64,000 nt of DNA, from assembly GCA_016806645.1 (NCBI GenBank), contig JACSYO010000022.1, positions 83,501-147,500 on the forward strand, given 5' to 3'. Below are positions 61,491 to 64,000 of the stretch, in pieces. The stretch's first letter is position 1. Every line of letters begins with the position of its first letter. The translations under genes and the position numbers were made by a program. Source of the stretch: Ophiodon elongatus. Its lineage: Eukaryota > Chordata > Actinopteri > Perciformes > Hexagrammidae. The notes under the pieces are model-generated. The model was not told the DNA's origin. It searched no databases and saw only the letters and a list, made by a program, of their open reading frames with translations.

Positions 61491-61615
61491 GACTCTAAGA
61501 TGGGCTTCGGCATCGCGGTGTCCGGTGGGCGCGACAACCCCAACGTGGACAACGGCGAGACGTCAATCATCGTGTCCGACGTGCTGCAGGGAGGACCAGC
61601 AGACGGGATTCTCTT
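61491..61615 (+). CDS. tjp2: tjp2 exon 3: PDZ1 N-terminal half with carboxylate-binding loop
   Basis: This 125-nt exon follows a strong acceptor (tcctctctctgcag) and ends at a gtaagt donor, leaving two bases (TT) of a split Phe codon. It encodes [13 protein letters not shown] and continues through [24 protein letters not shown] is the GLGF-type carboxylate-binding loop of the PDZ fold. SGGRDNP and GGPADG are hallmarks of ZO PDZ1. DSK and PADG match TJP2 better than TJP1 (which has APGFGFGI and PAEG) or TJP3. In ZO proteins PDZ1 binds the C-terminal YV motif of claudins at the tight-junction plaque. The reading frame is intact with no frameshift. Confidence 0.97.
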
Positions 61616-62648
61616 GTAAGTCCGTCGAACAGTGACCAAAATCCTGCTCAGCCTTAAGCGTGTCCACGCCCTGAGATGGCTGCTTGTTGTAGGGTTGGGA
61701 TGGGCCGGTATATTTCCGGTAAAAAAAAACGGCATGTTTTCGTCAGCTGACACTCTTTGAATGTTAGTTCTGATGAAATTGCTGGAGTGAATATATTATA
61801 TATTCTTTTTATGACAATCTCAGTAAACCAACAGATGGTAGCCGAAAGCAAAGTATACAGTTATCAACTTGTAAACACTGTCTGCTCACAAGTCTTCGCT
61901 AGCTAACATTTCTAGCTAACATTTCTTGCTGACATTTCTTTTATGAATTGGTTTATCATTTTAAAGCCTTCAGTTTGCACACAGCTTACTTTGTCGGCTC
62001 GAATTTTCAATGTGCCTTTCCCCAATTAGTTAACTTGCTGGCTAACTCACAAATGAATGGATTTATATGTTACATTTATGAATTAGGTCTGCTTCTGAGC
62101 AAATAATCCCTATATTTCCATTTTACTTCTGCTTTAGCCCCATAAATTACTGGTAATACCCATGGAAAGTTCCCTTCCTTCAATATTCCTTGAATTTTGC
62201 ATCCCCACTGCTGTGTACTGGTTTTACTGTCGAGGTCACAACCTCACCTCCACTACGAGCCACCACGAGTCACATCTGCATGTCTATGTAGCATACAGCT
62301 GCGTTAGCTACGTAGCACAGCTCTGTGCAGGAGCTCTGCAAAATGTCTGGCTAAAAATAACACATAAAATGTCTAAAAATGTGCTGCACGTGGGTGTTTT
62401 ATGGTTACATAATTGTACAAAAAGTCCAAAGAACATTTCTCAGCTCATTGTGCCCTACAGTAGTTACTCTAACCAGAAATCAATCAAGGGAAAATAATTA
62501 TTTTTCTGCAACCAAGTTTATTGGAATTACAGCTAATTAGTACGAAGCTGTGTTTTTTGTGCGAAACATTTTTAACGTCAAAGTTATGATTGTTATGTTC
62601 TCCCAATTGTCTTAATTACTTGTGTGTTTTCTTTTATTTAATTTCCAG
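61616..62648 (+). other. tjp2 intron 3
   Basis: This 1033-bp intron (gtaagt ... ttccag) contains a short three-fold repeat of an AGCTAACATTTCTT-like 14-mer at about 61901-61940. Nothing else was recognised. Confidence 0.85.
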
Positions 62649-62751
62649 TGAGAATGATCGTGTCATTCAGGTCAACGCCATCCCCATGGACAACGTGCCT
62701 CATTCCTTTGCTGTGCATTCGCTCCGTAAATGTGGTAAAGTGGCTAAAATA
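62649..62751 (+). CDS. tjp2: tjp2 exon 4: PDZ1 C-terminal half (partial gene, continues beyond window)
   Basis: This 103-nt exon has the acceptor tttaatttccag and the donor gtgagt. Its first base completes a Phe codon with the TT left by exon 3 (GILF-ENDRV). It encodes [20 protein letters not shown] and on to RKCGKVAKI, covering the END-RV turn, the core strand and the alpha-2 helix ([13 protein letters not shown]) of PDZ1. Here HSFAV and LRK-x-GKVA are those of ZO-2. It ends in phase 0. The basic stretch that follows in the family (VVKRPRK or TIKRPRK type) is not found in the remaining 1.2 kb, so exon 5, PDZ2, PDZ3, SH3 and guanylate-kinase-like parts lie outside the window. A (TTA)n tract and poly-T begin 10 bases after the splice donor. 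Confidence 0.97.
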
Positions 62752-62758
62752 GTGAGTA

Positions 62759-62760
62759 TG

Positions 62761-62796
<36 letters not shown>

Positions 62797-62813
62797 TTTT
62801 TTTTTTTTTTTTT
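62759..62813 (+). repeat. (ATT)n and poly-T tract directly after the exon 4 donor
   Basis: About 11 ATT units then about 19 T, starting 8 bases inside intron 4. Confidence 0.9.
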
Positions 62814-63257
62814 ACCTGAGTTAAGATTGGTGACACCACAGCTCACATACGATGAAAAATAAGAATTGTTGGCAGTCGAGGTTGTTCACGGTCTTAGAAT
62901 GACCGATCATTGAGTCCAGCTGCAGCTCTGTGAACACAACGAACTCACCGCAGAGAGACGGAGGAGCTGCGTCTGTGTGTCGGTGCAGTGGACTGACGCT
63001 CATCACAGCTGTATTCATGATGCTGTGGTACTGAACAGATGGGAGTGTCCGAGAGAGGGAAAAGAAAGGACGAGGGCTGTTGGCTGAGGCGCACGCTCAG
63101 ACTTTTCCAGACTTTTCTAAACACAATTTAGCATCGCTCCTGTAACGATGTTGGAGTCACGACGGACAGTAATAATAATTTGATGAGGCGGAGTCGAAAA
63201 TGCACAATGCAACCGGACTGCCGTCAGTCGGATAAGAGCTCGAGGTATTTTATGCTC

Positions 63258-63802
63258 ACAGACTGTGTGTAAGAAGTGGACGTAGTCATGGTGACGTCAC
63301 AGGTTTGTGGACCGCCGTTTTGCAGCCCTCGAGTTTGGCGATTTCGCCGTCGCCGTCTTGGATTACGGCCGTCGCCATGTTGTTTTTTTGCAACCGATGA
63401 ACAGAAGTTACCATGTTTGGAATGTGGACGAGTGACGTAGAGACGCCGTATTCGTCTCTGGTAGCGGCAGTGACCTGTCAATCACAGTAAGCCCCGCCCT
63501 AAAGCATACCCTGCTTTATGGTCTGTTTGACTCTAAATGGAGCATAATTTACTAAATGAACATCATGCTGTATTGAAGAAGACTTGAAACTTTGAAAGAT
63601 TGAGACATAAACTCATGTTTACAATGTTTATTGAGGGAATAAATCAAGAGAGAAGTAGAGTCATTTTCTCATAGACTTCAATACAACCTGACTTATTTTT
63701 GCAACTGGAGGAGTCGCGCCCCTGCTGGTCAGTAGAAATAATGCACGTTTTAAGACACTTCTGCATTGGCTTCACTTGTCAGAACCGGAGGTTGCCGCCT
63801 GG
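63258..63802 (+). mobile_element. CRE repeat family, longest copy, with imperfect 8-bp flanking repeat
   Basis: This 545-bp copy runs from acagactgtgtgtaagaagt to gaggttgccgcctgg. It is flanked by TTATGCTC (63250-63257) and TTATGCCA (63803-63810), which match at 6 of 8 bases. It carries GGTGACGTCACAGG. It lies in tjp2 intron 4 in sense orientation. Confidence 0.75.
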
Positions 63803-64000
63803 TTATGCCAGGGACAGCAGCATCCCCCTGAAGGTCAGCGTGAACTCTCCTCTCAGGCTTAAAGAGGTCCTGACGGGATTTGGCATTATTGGAGCTCGGA
63901 AAAAAAAAATGTTGGTTAAGACGGCACGTTTCAGATGCTTCATGGCGATCCAGCTCATGTGAGGAGGAGAAGAGTGCAGAGCCGAGACGCTCACCGTTTT

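Larger units (their letters stand above)
62752..64000 (+). other. start of tjp2 intron 4 (runs off window)
   Basis: This begins with a gtgagt donor, then (TTA)n and poly-T (62761-62813). It then holds non-repetitive sequence and a nearly full copy of the CRE-bearing repeat family (63258-63802). No further ZO exon was found. Confidence 0.75.

Overview
This window is vertebrate nuclear DNA, almost certainly from a percomorph-type teleost fish. The evidence is very sparse coding sequence split into short exons with GT/AG borders, extreme numbers of CA/GT microsatellites, and many copies of short, degraded DNA transposons and LINE fragments of the kind typical of teleost genomes. There are no operons or prokaryotic signals. 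Nearly all open frames are microsatellite translations or chance frames.

The one gene recognised with confidence is tjp2 (tight junction protein 2, ZO-2) on the + strand. Its first coding exon lies in a CpG-rich island (coding part 35680-35739, starting MPVKGGG, closely matching the MPVRG start of mammalian TJP2 isoform A). A roughly 25 kb first intron follows, then three short exons at 60905-60958, 61491-61615 and 62649-62751. These encode the MEEMVWEQ segment and most of PDZ domain 1. All junctions have consensus splice sites and keep one reading frame. The gene runs off the right edge before PDZ1 is complete. A second candidate first exon at 56732-56857 ends in a consensus donor in the same phase, so it could supply an alternative N-terminus from a promoter near 56.5 kb. 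A third, unidentified candidate first exon lies at 1668-1748.

Layout: 1-35.1 kb is flanking or upstream non-coding DNA with LINE relics (a FADD-motif reverse transcriptase at about 0.55-0.9 kb and an L1/Tx1-like ORF2 tail at 6.3-7.6 kb), a PIF/Harbinger-like Myb/SANT relic at 20.4-20.7 kb, several MITE-like elements, and long microsatellites. 35.1-35.8 kb is the putative tjp2 promoter and first exon. 35.8-60.9 kb is intron 1, with a second CpG-rich patch (37.5-38.0 kb), a (ATC)n tract and an unidentified broken frame at 44.5-45.6 kb. 60.9-64 kb holds the PDZ1 exons.

The most repeated structure is a family of about 0.5 kb elements with at least nine copies on both strands. At least one has a perfect 8-bp flanking duplication, and several carry an intact TGACGTCA motif. 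It exists here in two internal subtypes. The most interesting findings are the alternative first-exon architecture of tjp2, this CRE-bearing family, nested or foldback MITEs, and a 27-bp tandem array apparently grown from a dispersed repeat.
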